The position numbers and the translations under genes are program-made. Below, piece after piece: positions 8,711 to 18,281 of a DNA stretch of 64,000 nucleotides. The notes beneath the pieces were generated by a model, which was given only the letters and a program-made list of their open reading frames with translations, made no database searches and was not told the DNA's origin. Positions within the stretch are counted from its first letter, which is position 1; the number at the start of each line of letters is the position of its first letter. This stretch comes from an uncultured Collinsella sp. (lineage in GTDB: Bacteria; Actinomycetota; Coriobacteriia; Coriobacteriales; Coriobacteriaceae), in the NCBI GenBank assembly GCA_959605475.1, contig CAUHFS010000001.1, positions 1 through 64,000 of the forward strand. Direction: 5' to 3'.

Positions 8711-10102
8711 ATGGCATATGACGAAAGGGAGACGGGGCTAACGGTCGAGGACCGTGGCTCCAAGTTGGGTCTCCCTCAAAACCAAGATGCAGAGGCCAAT
8801 GTACTGGCCGCCATGCTGCTGTCGCCCGAGGTGGTCGAGGAGGCCCAGGTCGAGCTGCAGCCCGATGACTTCTACCGGCCCATTCATAAGACCATCTACA
8901 CCGCGATGGTCGATATGTACAACAGCCGCATTCCCATCGACTCTATCTCGCTGATCGATTACCTGCGCAGCATCAACAAGCTCGATGCCGTGGGCGGCGA
9001 GGCCTACATTTTGGAGCTGATGGGTCAGACCCTGTCGCTCGTGAACTGGCAGCACCATGCCGCCATCGTCCGTCGCGACTCGATGCTGCGCGAGCTGATC
9101 GGTGCCACCAACGAGATCAACGCCCTGGCCTATAACGCCCCTACCGACACCAAGGAGGTCGTGGAGCTGGCCGAGAGCAAGCTGCTCAAGGTCACGGCGC
9201 GCGAGGTCAAGTCGAGCTACAAGACGTTGACCGAGTTTATGGTCGAGGCCTATAACGAGGCTGAGGAAGTGTGCCAGGCCGGTGGCCAGGCTGCGGGCGT
9301 GCCCACGGGCTTCCCGTCGCTCGACCGCATGCTCATGGGTTTTCGCGAGGGTCAGCTCATCATTATCGGCGCCCGTCCTGCTGTAGGTAAGACGTCGTTC
9401 GCCCTGAATCTGGCGCTCAACGCTGCCGCCGCTGGTTATACCGTCGGCTTCTTCTCGCTGGAGATGTCGGGCAAGGAAATTGCCCAGCGTCTGATTTGCG
9501 CCTATGCGATGATCTCGATCAGTGACTTTCGCATGGGCCGCATTAGCCCCGAGCAGTGGGCCAATATCAACGAGGCCACGCAGACCTTGTCTAAGCTCGA
9601 CATTCTGATTGACGATACGCCCGGCACCACGGTTACCGAGATCCGCGCCAAGAGCCGCCGCATGCTCCACAACAAGGAGAAGGCCATCATCATTCTGGAC
9701 TACCTGCAGCTGGTGAGTCCTCCGCCGGGGCGTCGCTCCGAGAGCCGTACCGTCGAGGTCTCCGAGATGTCGCGTGGTCTGAAGATCATGGCCAAGGAGC
9801 TCAAGATCCCGCTGATCGCGCTGTCGCAGCTCTCGCGTCAGGTCGAATCCCGCACCGGCAAGCGCCCGCAGCTGTCCGACCTGCGTGAATCGGGCTCCAT
9901 CGAGCAGGACGCCGACATCGTTATGTTCTTGGACCGCTCCGCCGATGAGGCCGAGGCCTCGCGTGACGATCGACCCGACGAGGGCGTTACGCGTATCGTC
10001 GTGGCCAAGAACCGTTCGGGTCCGATCGGTGACGTCGACCTGATGTTCCTGCCGGCATCCACCAAGTTCTATGAGCTTGATGGGGCGCATACCGAGGAGT
10101 AG
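8711..10102 (+). CDS. dnaB: Replicative DNA helicase DnaB
   Basis: About 463 residues. The N-terminal DnaB domain (about 20-125) begins LPQNQDAEANVLAAMLL. A linker leads to the RecA-like motor with Walker A GARPAVGKTS (about 215-225), Walker B IIILDYLQL (about 325), and the SQLSRQVE and SGSIEQDAD motifs. It forms the hexameric fork helicase that recruits primase. No intein is present. Three nearby ATG codons (8699, 8705, 8711) are possible; 8711 is preferred because GAGG at 8701-8704 is then correctly spaced. The terminator upstream means it needs its own promoter. Confidence 0.96.
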   Translation: MAYDERETGLTVEDRGSKLGLPQNQDAEANVLAAMLLSPEVVEEAQVELQPDDFYRPIHKTIYTAMVDMYNSRIPIDSISLIDYLRSINKLDAVGGEAYILELMGQTLSLVNWQHHAAIVRRDSMLRELIGATNEINALAYNAPTDTKEVVELAESKLLKVTAREVKSSYKTLTEFMVEAYNEAEEVCQAGGQAAGVPTGFPSLDRMLMGFREGQLIIIGARPAVGKTSFALNLALNAAAAGYTVGFFSLEMSGKEIAQRLICAYAMISISDFRMGRISPEQWANINEATQTLSKLDILIDDTPGTTVTEIRAKSRRMLHNKEKAIIILDYLQLVSPPPGRRSESRTVEVSEMSRGLKIMAKELKIPLIALSQLSRQVESRTGKRPQLSDLRESGSIEQDADIVMFLDRSADEAEASRDDRPDEGVTRIVVAKNRSGPIGDVDLMFLPASTKFYELDGAHTEE

Positions 10103-10129
10103 GACAGGCGCCCGTTGCACGGGTATACT
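10101..10129 (+). promoter_or_regulatory. Promoter of purA
   Basis: AGGACA (10101-10106), a 17-bp spacer and TATACT (10124-10129), about 70 bp ahead of purA and directly behind the dnaB stop. Confidence 0.45.
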
Positions 10130-10186
10130 GGGAATGTTTTGTGCTTCTGCGTGCCGGCGTGGCGCGCAGACAGTCCATGAATGTAA

Positions 10187-11482
<1,296 letters not shown>

Positions 11483-11504
11483 TCGGCACTATTCGGTTAT
11501 TGCG

Positions 11505-11549
11505 ATATACCCCTTTGCAGCCCAAGCGGGCGGCCGAGGGGTATATTTG
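11505..11549 (+). terminator. Hairpin between purA and purD
   Basis: ATATACCCCT pairs with AGGGGTATAT over a 22-nt loop, followed only by TTTGCTTG. It is a weak terminator at best. Confidence 0.35.
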
Positions 11550-11600
11550 CTTGCAAAAGGCTCGCGCGGAGCGAGCCATTCATCCATAGAGGAGGCACCC

Positions 11601-12905
11601 TTGAAGGCGGACACTCAAACCATCGACATCCTGTTGTTGGGCAGCGGCGGCCGCGAGCACGCTTTGGCAGCTAAGCTCGCAGCATCACCGCGCGCCGGCA
11701 AGCTCTACATTGCGCCGGGTAACGGCGGCACCGCGAGCTGCGGCGAGAACGTGGTTCTCGACGATTGCGATCCTGCGGCCGTGGCGGCGTTTGCCCAGAG
11801 CCATGGATGCGGACTCGTGGTGATTGGCCCCGAGGCTCCGCTCGTGGCGGGCGTGGCCAACGCCGTGCGCGCGGCGGGCATCCCGTGCTTTGGCCCGGGT
11901 GCCGAGGGTGCCCAGATGGAGGGCTCCAAGCTGTTCTCCAAGCAGCTCATGGAGCGCGCGAACATCCCGACGGCCGCCTATGGCTCGTTTACCGACGAGG
12001 CCTCGGCGCTCGCCTATGTGCGCGAGCAGGGCGCTCCGCTGGTCGTCAAGGCCGACGGCCTTGCCGCGGGCAAGGGCGTTATTGTGGCAACCGAGCTTTC
12101 GCAGGCCGAGGAGGCTGTGCGCGAGTGCTTTGGCGGTACCTTTGGTGATGCCGGCAACACCGTTGTCATTGAGGAGATGCTGGTTGGCCCCGAGTGCTCG
12201 CTGCTGGCCTTTACCGACGGCAAGACCGTGCGTCCCATGGCCACCTCGCAGGATCACAAGCGCGCGCTTGAGGGCGACAAGGGCCCCAACACCGGCGGCA
12301 TGGGCGTCTACAGCCCGGTGCCCATCGTGACCGACGAGGAGCACGCCACCATGGTGGCGGTCATGGAGCAGACCGTGGCAGAGCTCGCCGCCGAGGGCAT
12401 CGACTACCGCGGCTGCCTGTACGGCGGCTTTATGCTCACGCCCGCCGGCCCCAAGGTGCTGGAGTTTAATGCCCGCTTTGGCGACCCCGAGACGCAGGTC
12501 GTGCTGCCGCGCCTCAAGAACGACCTGGTCGAGGTTATGCTCGCCTGCGCCAACTGCGAGCTTGATCAGATTGAGCTCGACTGGCGCGACGAGTGGGCCG
12601 TGGCCGTTGTCCTGACGAGCGCGGGCTATCCTGGCAGCTACGAGAAGGGCAAAGTCATCACCGGCATTGCCGACGCCGAGGCCATGGAGAACGTGACCGT
12701 GTACCATGCCGGCACCGCCGTGGTGGACGGTCAGCTCGTGACCAACGGCGGCCGCGTGCTTGCCGTGACCGCGCTGGGCGACACGTTCGAGAACGCTCGC
12801 AACCTTGCCTACGAGGCCTGCGAGAAGATTGATTTTGAGGGCAAGACTCTGCGTCATGACATCGGCCTGCGCGCGCTGCGTGGCCGCGACGCCTGGGATG
12901 CCTAA
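11601..12905 (+). CDS. purD: Phosphoribosylamine-glycine ligase (GAR synthetase)
   Basis: A protein of about 434 residues, the family's usual size, catalysing ATP-dependent addition of glycine to phosphoribosylamine in purine synthesis. Features: the N-terminal GSGGREHAL motif, the ATP-grasp region with [13 protein letters not shown] and [12 protein letters not shown], and the Mg-binding [12 protein letters not shown] segment. The proposed start is TTG at 11601, because AGAGGAGG sits at 11587-11594. The same frame stays open back to 11433 inside the end of purA, but without a ribosome binding site. Next gene: a Nudix hydrolase 21 nt downstream. Confidence 0.95.
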   Translation: MKADTQTIDILLLGSGGREHALAAKLAASPRAGKLYIAPGNGGTASCGENVVLDDCDPAAVAAFAQSHGCGLVVIGPEAPLVAGVANAVRAAGIPCFGPGAEGAQMEGSKLFSKQLMERANIPTAAYGSFTDEASALAYVREQGAPLVVKADGLAAGKGVIVATELSQAEEAVRECFGGTFGDAGNTVVIEEMLVGPECSLLAFTDGKTVRPMATSQDHKRALEGDKGPNTGGMGVYSPVPIVTDEEHATMVAVMEQTVAELAAEGIDYRGCLYGGFMLTPAGPKVLEFNARFGDPETQVVLPRLKNDLVEVMLACANCELDQIELDWRDEWAVAVVLTSAGYPGSYEKGKVITGIADAEAMENVTVYHAGTAVVDGQLVTNGGRVLAVTALGDTFENARNLAYEACEKIDFEGKTLRHDIGLRALRGRDAWDA

Positions 12906-12926
12906 AGTCCGAGAGGAATGAGACGG

Positions 12927-13622
12927 ATGGACGAGAAGAACGAAGAGCTCGTGGACGCGCAGATCGTCGAAGAAGATAGCCGCGCGTACGGACACGCCGA
13001 GGGCGAGCCGGGTGGCGAGGTTGTCGACGAGCCGATGCTGGTGCTGGGCGATGACGACCCGCACGATGCCGAGCTGCACGAGAAGATTCTTTCGGAGGAG
13101 TGCGCCTGGAAGGGCAAGATCCTCGACGTCCACCGTCTTGAGGTTGAGCTGCCCAACGGTCACCGCAGCGCCCGCGATATCGTTCGCCATCCGGGTGCGG
13201 CGGCCGTTGTGGCACTGACCGAGAGCGGCAAGATCGTGCTGGTGCGTCAGTATCGCACCGCCATCGACCGCGTGACGGTCGAGATTCCCGCCGGCAAGCT
13301 CGATCCAGGCGAGGACCCGCTCGATTGCGCCAAGCGCGAGCTGCACGAGGAGACGGGCTTTAGGGCCGGTCGCATTCGCTTTTTGACGTCGATTGTCACG
13401 TCCTGCGGCTTCTGTGACGAGATCATTCACATCTACCTGGCCACCAAGCTCGAGTTCGATGCACCCAACCCCGATGACGACGAGTTTGTCAACGTGGATC
13501 TGGTGCCGCTGCACGAGCTAATCGACGCTGTGCTCGACGGCAAGATCGAAGATGCCAAGACCGTCGTGGGCGCCTTGGCCTGCGATAGCATCGCGCACCG
13601 ACTAGGCGGGGCAGAGCTTTAA
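12927..13622 (+). CDS. Nudix hydrolase, ADP-ribose pyrophosphatase type
   Basis: A protein of about 231 residues. After an acidic ~55-residue N-terminus comes an ADPRase-like fold with RQYRTAIDRVTVEIPAGK followed by a complete Nudix box (GKLDPGE, seven residues, then RELHEETGF), giving the metal-binding Glu residues. Family members split ADP-ribose into AMP and ribose 5-phosphate. The ATG at 12927 is preferred to that at 12918, which overlaps the GAGAGGA ribosome binding site. It sits 21 nt after purD, suggesting co-transcription and a nucleotide-salvage or house-cleaning role. Confidence 0.9.
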   Translation: MDEKNEELVDAQIVEEDSRAYGHAEGEPGGEVVDEPMLVLGDDDPHDAELHEKILSEECAWKGKILDVHRLEVELPNGHRSARDIVRHPGAAAVVALTESGKIVLVRQYRTAIDRVTVEIPAGKLDPGEDPLDCAKRELHEETGFRAGRIRFLTSIVTSCGFCDEIIHIYLATKLEFDAPNPDDDEFVNVDLVPLHELIDAVLDGKIEDAKTVVGALACDSIAHRLGGAEL

Positions 13623-13649
13623 CGAGCGGGAATGATCCCGCAGGTTTGT

Positions 13650-13797
13650 ATAAGTCAGCGAAAGTGCTCCATTTGAGACAAGGTGGCCTAAAAGAGGAGG
13701 GAAGCGTATGGATATACGCGACCGACGATTGAAGGCCAGATTGTCCAAATGGAGCACTTGCAGCGTCGAGACGAAACGCGGTTTGGTAAAACCGCGT
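13650..13797 (+). repeat. Structured repeat element, copy A
   Basis: The constant flank ATAAGTCAGCGAAA leads into helix P1, GTGCTCCATTTG with CAAATGGAGCAC, a bulged A, then GACAA/TTGTC, an internal loop GG/GA, helix P2 TGGCCT/AGGCCA, and an apical part with hairpin GCGTAT/ATACGC. TTGCAGCGTCGAG and the triloop hairpin ACGCGGTTT-GGT-AAACCGCGT end it. Copy B at 58505-59425 (minus strand) has the same constant parts but different P1 and P2 sequences that still pair. It lies directly ahead of an ABC exporter gene. Confidence 0.75.
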
Positions 13798-13806
13798 AAG
13801 GTGATT

Positions 13807-15579
13807 ATGTTTAAGAGGTTTCTTTCGTATTACAAGCCCCAGATGGGGCTTTTTATTGCCGATACTGTTTGCGCCCTGGTGCTTGCCGCCATTGACCTGG
13901 CGTTTCCCATTATCCTGCGCAATCTGACCGGTGGACTGTTTACCCAGGGTCAGGCTGCCATTATGCAGGCGCTCGGTATGATCGCGGTTGGCCTGGTACT
14001 GATGTATGCCGTCCGCTGTGCCTGCCGCTACTTTGTGAGCTATTGGGGCCACGTGATGGGCGCGCGCATGGAGTCCAAGATGCGCGAAGACCTGTTCGAT
14101 CAGTACGAGCGCTTTAGCTTTGCGTACTTCGATCGCAACAGCTCGGGTGACATGATGAGCCGCGTGGTCAACGACCTGTTCGATATCTGCGAGGCGGCAC
14201 ACCACGTGCCCGAGTGGATTATCATCTGCGGCATCGAGATCGTCGGCTCGTTTGTGATCCTCTTTGCTATTGCCCCGGCGCTGGCTCTTGCCATGGCCGT
14301 GGTGACGGCGGCTTTTGCGGTCATCATGTTTTGGCAGAACATGCGCATGCGCGAGGTCTTCAGCGACAACCGCAAAAAGATCAGCGGTATTAATGCTCAG
14401 CTGCAGGATTCGCTGGCAGGCATGCGCGTGGTCAAGAGTTTTGCGAACGAGGAAGCTGAGCGTTCCAAGTTCCGCGCCTCTAACGACCGCTATCTTTCGT
14501 CCAAGGAGAATATGTATCACGCCATGGGCGTCTACACTGCGACGTATGGCCTGCTCTCGGGCGTGTTGTACGTGATCGTGGTGCTGCTGGGTGGTTGGCT
14601 GGTGGCGCAAGGCCAACTGCAGCCGGTCGATATGGCAACCTTCGCGCTCTACATTTCGCTGTTCTGCACCCCGCTCGAGACGCTTGTGAACTCGGCTGAG
14701 ACGTATCAGAAGGCCATTGCCGGCTTTAAGCGCATGGACGAGGTGCTTTCGACCGCCCCGGATATCCAGGACAAGCCGGATGCCGCGGACCTGCAGGTGA
14801 CGGCTGGCGCGGTTGAATATCGCGACGTGTGCTTTAGCTACGAGGATGTTGAGCTGGGCGAGGGCGGCTCCGACGGACGCCCTGTTATCGACCACATGGA
14901 TCTGTCCATCAAGCCCGGACAGACCATTGCGTTGGTTGGCCCCTCGGGCGGCGGCAAGTCCACAACGTGTTCGCTGCTGCCGCGCTTTTATGACGTGGCG
15001 GACGGATCCATCAGCATCGACGGCCAGGACGTGCGCGACGTGACGCAACAGAGTCTGCGCCGCGCCATTGGCCTGGTGCAGCAGGATGTCTATCTGTTTG
15101 ACGGTACGATTGGCGAGAACATCGCCTACGGCAAGCCAGGCGCCACGGCAGAAGAGGTCGCCGAGGCCGCTCGCCGCGCCAATATCGATGCCTTTATTGA
15201 GTCGCTGCCGCAGGGCTACGACACGGTCGTGGGCGAGCGCGGCGGCCGTCTTTCGGGCGGCCAGAAGCAGCGCGTGGCCATTGCGCGCGTGTTTCTCAAG
15301 AACCCCAAGATCCTGATTCTGGACGAGGCGACGAGCGCCTTGGATAACGAGAGCGAGGAGGCAGTGCAGGAGTCGCTCGAGCGCCTGGCGCGCGGTCGCA
15401 CCACGATCATCATCGCCCACCGTCTCTCGACCATTAAACATGCCGACGAGATTGCGACCGTCGAGCATGGTCGCGTTGTGGAACGTGGCACGCATGAGCA
15501 GCTTCTCGCCCGTGGCGGCACCTATGCCCGTTACTATCGAATGCAGTTCGAAGGTGCGCGTGCGCACGAGCTCGACTGA
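13807..15579 (+). CDS. ABC transporter, fused permease/ATPase (exporter type)
   Basis: About 590 residues. The N-terminal six-helix exporter domain (about 15-310, ABC transporter type 1) is followed by an ATPase domain with Walker A GPSGGGKST (about 378), Q-loop, signature LSGGQKQR (about 482) and Walker B ILILDEATSALD (about 503). Such half-transporters work as homo- or heterodimers; the substrate cannot be told. The family normally starts near MFKRFLSYYKP, which is this ATG, with AAGGTG upstream. An in-frame ATG at 13708 has a strong GAGGAGG site but lies inside the structured repeat and would add 33 atypical residues with rare codons. Confidence 0.9.
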   Translation: MFKRFLSYYKPQMGLFIADTVCALVLAAIDLAFPIILRNLTGGLFTQGQAAIMQALGMIAVGLVLMYAVRCACRYFVSYWGHVMGARMESKMREDLFDQYERFSFAYFDRNSSGDMMSRVVNDLFDICEAAHHVPEWIIICGIEIVGSFVILFAIAPALALAMAVVTAAFAVIMFWQNMRMREVFSDNRKKISGINAQLQDSLAGMRVVKSFANEEAERSKFRASNDRYLSSKENMYHAMGVYTATYGLLSGVLYVIVVLLGGWLVAQGQLQPVDMATFALYISLFCTPLETLVNSAETYQKAIAGFKRMDEVLSTAPDIQDKPDAADLQVTAGAVEYRDVCFSYEDVELGEGGSDGRPVIDHMDLSIKPGQTIALVGPSGGGKSTTCSLLPRFYDVADGSISIDGQDVRDVTQQSLRRAIGLVQQDVYLFDGTIGENIAYGKPGATAEEVAEAARRANIDAFIESLPQGYDTVVGERGGRLSGGQKQRVAIARVFLKNPKILILDEATSALDNESEEAVQESLERLARGRTTIIIAHRLSTIKHADEIATVEHGRVVERGTHEQLLARGGTYARYYRMQFEGARAHELD

Positions 15580-15598
15580 TTGATATGACAGGAAGTAT

Positions 15599-16558
15599 AT
15601 GGCTGAGAAGAACCCTTTGACTCCGGAAGAAGTGACGGAGTTATTCTCCGAGATCGACGCATCCGGCGTTTTGGATCCGACGCTTGCCAAAAAGCGCACC
15701 GAGCGCATGCGCGAAAAAGAGGCTGCTGCCAAGCGCGGCGACAAGGCGGCGCTGGCGCAGCTTCGCAGCGAAGATCGCGCAAGCCAGACAAAACAGATCG
15801 ACCCGCTGTCCGAGGACGACCCTTCGGGCTCGCAGGTGAGCCATACTATTACGAAGACCGCTATGGCTGTGGTCATCGGCATCCTTGTACTGATCGTGGG
15901 CATGCAGATTGGCTACGGCGTGATGCGCCGCCTGAACACTGCCAACCTGTCCGAGAGTGTTTCGGTGGATACCGTTTCCACGGCACTGAAGGGCGGCCTT
16001 GAGTGGGGCAACGGCTTTACGCAATTCCCGCTCGACTTTACCGTCGATGAAGCCGATGAACGTACGGGCACGGTCGAGGTAACGGTGTTGGACACGTCGT
16101 CTGCCAACGAGCTCGAGCTGCTGTCCAACGGGCAGATTCAGGCTGCGGCACTTGCGACCAACGCGTTGCTCAATGATAAGATCGACCGCGTGGTGTACAA
16201 CGTGCACGCCTATATCGATGAGGACAGCAATATCCAGCACGACTCTTTCTTTGGCATGTTTCCCGCACGGGGCCATCAGAGCGCCATTTTGACGTTTGTG
16301 TGGACCAAGAGCTCTTCAAATGCCACGAGCATCGACTGGAAGATGCGTATCGTGAGCATGGACGACACGATTGCCGAGCGCATCCAAAAGCAGGTGAACT
16401 CGGTGTCGTCACTGATTGAGGACCCGGCGGTAAGCCAGACCAAGATTGACGAGGAAAAGGCCGAGCGCGACTTGGAACATCGCCTGCACGGTCGCGAGAT
16501 CTTCCGCGGTGGCAAGCCCGACCGCGCGCCGTCCGATCTGCTGGAGCAGGATAAATAA
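15599..16558 (+). CDS. Hypothetical membrane-anchored protein
   Basis: A 319-residue protein I do not recognise. A charged cytoplasmic N-terminus (about 1-80, rich in Lys, Arg and Glu) precedes one transmembrane helix (about 84-104, AMAVVIGILVLIVGMQIGYG). An extracytoplasmic domain of about 190 residues with mixed strands and helices follows. The tail is charged. Only 19 nt separate it from the ABC exporter stop, and GGAAG lies upstream of the ATG, so it is probably co-transcribed and could be an accessory protein of the exporter; that link is inferred from position alone. Confidence 0.65.
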   Translation: MAEKNPLTPEEVTELFSEIDASGVLDPTLAKKRTERMREKEAAAKRGDKAALAQLRSEDRASQTKQIDPLSEDDPSGSQVSHTITKTAMAVVIGILVLIVGMQIGYGVMRRLNTANLSESVSVDTVSTALKGGLEWGNGFTQFPLDFTVDEADERTGTVEVTVLDTSSANELELLSNGQIQAAALATNALLNDKIDRVVYNVHAYIDEDSNIQHDSFFGMFPARGHQSAILTFVWTKSSSNATSIDWKMRIVSMDDTIAERIQKQVNSVSSLIEDPAVSQTKIDEEKAERDLEHRLHGREIFRGGKPDRAPSDLLEQDK

Positions 16559-16562
16559 GACG

Positions 16563-16605
16563 CCATCATCCCGCGTGAGCCAAGTGCCCGCGCGGGATGA
16601 TTTTT
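16563..16605 (+). terminator. Terminator after the exporter operon
   Basis: CATCATCCCGCG pairs with CGCGGGATGATT-type sequence and runs into TTTTT. Confidence 0.7.
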
Positions 16606-16703
16606 CTGGGACGGGGATTAAATAATCATTCTGAGAGCGGGACTTTGTCGCCAACTGCATACATGGCAGACTGATTTTTCAATCCCCGTTCCAGAAAAAT
16701 CAT
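16597..16703. repeat. 23-bp near-perfect inverted repeat
   Basis: The arms at 16597-16619 and 16681-16703 are complementary except for one base and enclose 61 nt. They begin ATGATTTTTCTGG and contain GGACGGGGATT. The element overlaps the terminator of the exporter operon and looks like a non-autonomous dispersed repeat. Confidence 0.7.
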
Positions 16704-16768
16704 TATGCATAGAAAGTCATAATTATCATTTCGTAAACATTTCGATGAAATTAACGCCATGGCGCATA

Positions 16769-16790
16769 CTTGCGGTTAAAATACCGCAAG
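16769..16790. promoter_or_regulatory. Palindrome overlapping a -10-like box upstream of carA
   Basis: CTTGCGGT and ACCGCAAG flank TAAAAT. The centre could serve as the carA -10 element, so a bound protein could control carAB transcription. Confidence 0.35.
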
Positions 16791-16811
16791 GCCTAACTAC
16801 CAACCTTTAAG

Positions 16812-16836
16812 CCGGTCCGGAGAGACCGGGAAGGAG
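16812..16836 (+). promoter_or_regulatory. PyrR-type RNA-binding loop next to the carA ribosome binding site
   Basis: CCGGTC pairs with GACCGG around CGGAGA, giving GTCCGGAGAGACC, which closely matches the PyrR anti-antiterminator consensus (UCCNGNGAG core). The carA Shine-Dalgarno AAGGAG (16831-16836) follows one base after the stem, so bound PyrR would block translation start. Confidence 0.7.
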
Positions 16837-16840
16837 AATT

Positions 16841-18280
16841 ATGGCGAACAACCATACTGCGGGCACTGCTGCCCGCACCTTCGCGCCCAGCGAGCTTTGC
16901 CAGCGCATGCTGGCCAAAACCAGCAAGGGCACCTGCGGTCCCTGCATCCTGTACCTTGAGGATGGGACCGTTTTTTATGGCCGTGCATGTGGTGCCGAGG
17001 GCACTGCGACCGGCGAGGTCTGCTTCAACACCTCGCTTGAGGGCTACTTTGAGGTCATGACCGACCCGAGCTATGCCGGCCAAATCGTAACCATGACCTA
17101 TCCGCAGATCGGTAACTACGGCATCGACGAGACCGACGTCCAGTCGGCCTTCCCCGGTGATGCTACCCGCCCCGCGAGCGCTCCCGCCATGCGCGGCATG
17201 ATCGTCCGCGACATGTGCGCCACGCCTTCCAACTGGCGCTCGGCCGTCAGCGTGCCGGAGTACCTGCGTGCCCACGGCATCGTCGCTATCGAGGGTGTCG
17301 ACACCCGCGCTCTTGTGCGCCACCTGCGCGACAACGGTTCCAAGATGGGTATTATCTCGACTGAGATCTTTGACGTTGTCAAGCTTGCCGAGCGTCTGGC
17401 CGCAGCGCCGACGCTGGTGGGCGAGAACCTGGTCAAGACCGTGAGTTGCCCTGAGCCCCACGCTTTTGCCGCGAGCGACCTGCCCGCTACGCATGACTTT
17501 GCGCTTGCCCCTGCCGCTCCCGCCCGCCACAAAGTGGTCGCCTACGACTGCGGCGTCAAGCGCGGCATTCTGGAGGGCCTGGTCCGCGCCGGCTGTGACC
17601 TTACTGTCGTGCCGTGGGATACGCCCGCCCAGCAGGTCCTCGACATGAATCCCGACGGTGTCTTTTTATCCAACGGCCCCGGCGACCCCGATGCCGTGGT
17701 GGAGACCTACGAGCAGGTGCAGCAGCTGATCGGTAAGGTGCCGGTCTTTGGCATTTGCCTTGGTCACCAGATGATCAGCTTGGCGTGCGGCGCCCAAATG
17801 GAAAAGCTTAAATTCGGTCACCGTGGCGGTAACCAACCGGTTATGAACCTGGTGAGCCGTCGCGTGGAGATCACCGCGCAAAACCATGGCTTTGGCCTGC
17901 TGTTCCCCAGCCTGGGCAAACTGATCCCGGAGCTTTCCGGCGGCGAGACCGAGCATGCGGCCGACGGCGACCTGCGCGCCTGGGTGCGTCGCGGTATCGC
18001 ACCGGTCGTGATGAACGAGCGCTTCGGCCGCATTCGCCTGACGCACGTGAACCTCAACGACGGCACCGCCGAGGGCATCCAGCTGCTCGACGCCCCGTGC
18101 TTCTCGGTCCAGTACCACCCCGAGGCCTCGCCCGGCCCCACCGATGCCCACTACCTCTTTACCGCCTTTACGCGACTCATGGACGGCGAGGAGAACTACC
18201 TGGACATCGACACCGCGAAGGACCGTCTGCAGGGCTGGAATTTCGCCGAGACCGCCGCGACCGAGACCGAGGAGAACTAA
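16841..18280 (+). CDS. carA: Carbamoyl phosphate synthase small subunit (glutaminase)
   Basis: A protein of 479 residues, longer than E. coli CarA (~380) by an N-terminal extension and two insertions. The N-terminal CPSase small-chain domain has [12 protein letters not shown] and the YPQIGNYG motif. The class I glutamine amidotransferase domain has the nucleophile Cys in FGICLGHQ and the catalytic His in [10 protein letters not shown]. It releases ammonia from glutamine for CarB. An insert of about 30 residues ([19 protein letters not shown] region) splits the usual amidotransferase core. Translation is probably controlled by the PyrR-type loop directly upstream. It overlaps nothing and is 1 nt from carB. 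Confidence 0.95.
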   Translation: MANNHTAGTAARTFAPSELCQRMLAKTSKGTCGPCILYLEDGTVFYGRACGAEGTATGEVCFNTSLEGYFEVMTDPSYAGQIVTMTYPQIGNYGIDETDVQSAFPGDATRPASAPAMRGMIVRDMCATPSNWRSAVSVPEYLRAHGIVAIEGVDTRALVRHLRDNGSKMGIISTEIFDVVKLAERLAAAPTLVGENLVKTVSCPEPHAFAASDLPATHDFALAPAAPARHKVVAYDCGVKRGILEGLVRAGCDLTVVPWDTPAQQVLDMNPDGVFLSNGPGDPDAVVETYEQVQQLIGKVPVFGICLGHQMISLACGAQMEKLKFGHRGGNQPVMNLVSRRVEITAQNHGFGLLFPSLGKLIPELSGGETEHAADGDLRAWVRRGIAPVVMNERFGRIRLTHVNLNDGTAEGIQLLDAPCFSVQYHPEASPGPTDAHYLFTAFTRLMDGEENYLDIDTAKDRLQGWNFAETAATETEEN

Positions 18281-18281
18281 C

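Noticed and set aside
13650..13797. Retron ncRNA, integron attC site or T-box leader
   Set aside because: No reverse transcriptase or integrase is nearby, the constant ends do not match attC R-boxes, and no T-box sequence or specifier loop is visible.
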